DNA of 6,525 nucleotides from positions 1-6,525 of the forward strand of contig JAZRUF010000122.1 of assembly GCA_045652405.1 (NCBI GenBank), given 5' to 3'. The position numbers and the translations under genes are program-made. Origin of the DNA: JAZRUF01 sp045652405. Lineage in GTDB: Bacteria; Bacillota; Clostridia; Oscillospirales; JAAYXM01. The notes below the pieces were generated by a model, which worked only from the letters and a program-made list of their open reading frames with translations, was not told the DNA's origin and did no database searches. The number at the start of each line of letters is the position of its first letter. Within the stretch, counting starts at the first letter, position 1. Shown here piece after piece: positions 5,756-6,525 of the stretch.

Positions 5756-5759
5756 AAAT

Positions 5760-5790
5760 AATCACCGCTAGGATAATTCTTGCGGTGATT
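5760..5790 (+). terminator. Terminator-like hairpin after tRNA-Arg
   Basis: A 9-bp stem (AATCACCGC, 5760-5768, with GCGGTGATT, 5782-5790) continues inward as a short AGGA/TTCT helix after one mismatch. It starts 5 bases after the tRNA CCA end. The following TATCTTAATTT is only moderately T-rich. Confidence 0.6.
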
Positions 5791-5831
5791 TATCTTAATT
5801 TGTCCGAATTTACTATCAAGGAGGTTTATCA

Positions 5832-5984
5832 ATGGAATTAAAAACACCAAGGTTGATTATGCGTACTAACATACAATTTGTCAGCGGTCGTCTTGTTTTT
5901 CCTTCTCAGAAAAGCGGAATTAATTTACTGAGCCACCAACCTAATGTTGCCGAAGATGGCGGAGACTGGTTCGTACTACCGTAA
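5832..5984 (+). CDS. Small hypothetical protein, 50 residues
   Basis: This 50-codon ORF begins at an ATG preceded by a perfect AAGGAGG with a 7-base spacer and ends in TAA, with a second in-frame stop (TAG) directly after. The product starts MELKTPRLIMRTNIQF and ends GGDWFVLP. It has no signal peptide, no membrane segment and no motif I recognise. It lies between the tRNA terminator-like hairpin and a strong hairpin, inside the presumed end of an integrative element, converging with the integrase gene. No clear promoter is visible, so expression might need readthrough from the tRNA. It could be a small accessory protein of the element or a chance ORF; the ribosome binding site favours a real gene. 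Confidence 0.5.
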   Translation: MELKTPRLIMRTNIQFVSGRLVFPSQKSGINLLSHQPNVAEDGGDWFVLP

Positions 5985-5989
5985 TAGTT

Positions 5990-6020
5990 AAGGGCGATGG
6001 CCATAACGGCCATCGCCCTT
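5990..6020. terminator. Perfect 13-bp terminator hairpin
   Basis: AAGGGCGATGGCC (5990-6002) pairs perfectly with 6008-6020 around a 5-base loop. It sits between the stop codons of the small ORF (5984) and the integrase (6030), which converge, so it likely ends both transcripts. T tracts on both sides are short, but the GC-rich stem is very stable. Confidence 0.75.
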
Positions 6021-6029
6021 CGTATTGTA

Positions 6030-6525
6030 CTATTCGAACATCTGCTCCAGCTTTTCTGCCGCCGTTTTATCCGAGCTCTTTAGGAAGTGGCTGTATATAT
6101 CCGTTGTGGTACTTGTCCTTGCGTGGCCTGTTCTGCCCGCGACAGTTACCAGCGGGACACCTGCCGCTATTTGCATGGTTATGTTTGTATGCCGTAGGCT
6201 GTGTACTGTTCTTCGCGGAAGCCCTGCGGCATCGCATATCTTATGCACCCATTGCAGTGTTGTTCCGGGATAGAATCTCTTGCCACATTCTGCGATGAAC
6301 AATCTGTCTGTTCCCGTCCACGTGTCGCCCATATCGGCTTTGTACTGTTCGTACCATTCTTTGTATTCTTTGAGCGTTGCTATAAGCTTATCCGATATTG
6401 AGATGATACGTTTACTGCTTTCGGTCTTTGGTTCCTTCTCGACAACTCCCATGCCTTTTACCGTTGTCACCGACCGTTCTATTGTAATGGTTGCCTCCTC
6501 GAAGTTGATGAAGTCGGAGGCCAAG
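6030..6525 (-). CDS. Tyrosine recombinase (integrase), C-terminal part
   Basis: The last 165 codons of a phage-type tyrosine integrase are visible; the gene enters from the right edge. The catalytic domain shows the KTESSKR strand region (around residue 35 of the visible part, carrying the catalytic Lys), the HSLRH box (108-112, His and Arg), GRTGH (130-134, His) and DIYSH with the nucleophilic Tyr144. The first catalytic Arg lies just upstream, outside the window. The TTG at the edge is an internal Leu codon, not a start. Such enzymes catalyse site-specific integration and excision of prophages and ICEs. The 3' end faces the intact tRNA-Arg 275 bp away, as expected for an element inserted at that tRNA. 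The C-terminal style (GHARTSTTTDIYSH.LK..D) resembles integrases common in Firmicute prophages and Tn916-like elements. Confidence 0.95.
   Translation of the reverse strand, partial: LASDFINFEEATITIERSVTTVKGMGVVEKEPKTESSKRIISISDKLIATLKEYKEWYEQYKADMGDTWTGTDRLFIAECGKRFYPGTTLQWVHKICDAAGLPRRTVHSLRHTNITMQIAAGVPLVTVAGRTGHARTSTTTDIYSHFLKSSDKTAAEKLEQMFE

Noticed and set aside
5803..5831. Possible 3' half of the broken tRNA (GTCCGAATT followed by AAGGAGGT)
   Set aside because: The T-loop-like bases and the acceptor-like AGGAGGT are 4 bases too far apart for a T-arm, and AAGGAGG is better explained as the ribosome binding site of the ORF at 5832.
5374..5850. 158-codon minus-strand ORF (and the overlapping 79-codon ORF at 5468-5707)
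   Set aside because: It runs antisense through the intact tRNA-Arg and the tRNA-like copy, and the repeated peptide pattern in it (LGG..YIHLT) is just the two tRNA sequences translated.
6522..6524. TTG at the right edge as the integrase start
   Set aside because: The catalytic domain is entered mid-way; the first catalytic Arg and the DNA-binding N-domain must lie upstream, so this codon is internal.
1..6525. CRISPR array, insertion sequence or toxin-antitoxin pair
   Set aside because: No regularly spaced direct repeats, no transposase and no toxin or antitoxin motif were seen on either strand.

Overview
The window looks like a chromosomal segment of a low-to-mid GC Firmicute of the class Clostridia. 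The evidence is the Firmicute-type rpsF-ssb-rpsR operon, AGGAGG ribosome binding sites before almost every gene, sigma-A type promoters (TTGACA/TATAAT), a clostridial-type SSB tail, and a tyrosine integrase next to a tRNA gene. I cannot name a genus from the sequence alone.

Layout, left to right. Bases 1-477 are AT-rich with no convincing gene; they hold a minus-strand terminator-like hairpin and two inverted repeats. A xylose-isomerase-like TIM-barrel protein (478-1215, minus) and a 529-residue tandem amidohydrolase (1456-3045, plus) diverge from a 240-bp intergenic region that contains a good promoter for each. The amidohydrolase converges on a D-lactate dehydrogenase (3102-4094, minus) across a shared hairpin terminator. 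Upstream of the dehydrogenase lie two abutting palindromes and then the terminator of the rpsF-ssb-rpsR operon (5263 down to 4209, minus). That operon has a consensus promoter and a leader that can fold over the rpsF ribosome binding site.

The right-hand 1.1 kb is a tRNA-linked junction. A consensus plus-strand promoter precedes a tRNA-Arg(CCU)-like sequence whose 3' half is degenerate (5462-5539). About 140 bp of structured DNA follow, then an intact tRNA-Arg(CCU) with encoded CCA (5681-5755), its terminator-like hairpin, a 50-codon ORF with a good ribosome binding site, a perfect 13-bp hairpin, and the C-terminal part of a tyrosine recombinase running off the right edge. This is the expected arrangement for the end of an integrative element (prophage, ICE or island) inserted at a tRNA gene, with the element continuing to the right.

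Functionally, the operon is core housekeeping (30S subunit assembly and DNA maintenance) and the dehydrogenase supports fermentative NADH re-oxidation. The isomerase-like and amidohydrolase-like pair is probably involved in catabolism of an unidentified carbohydrate or carboxylic compound. The two most unusual items are the amidohydrolase, whose N-terminal copy has lost its metal-binding residues, and the tRNA pseudogene plus repeat cluster at the element boundary.
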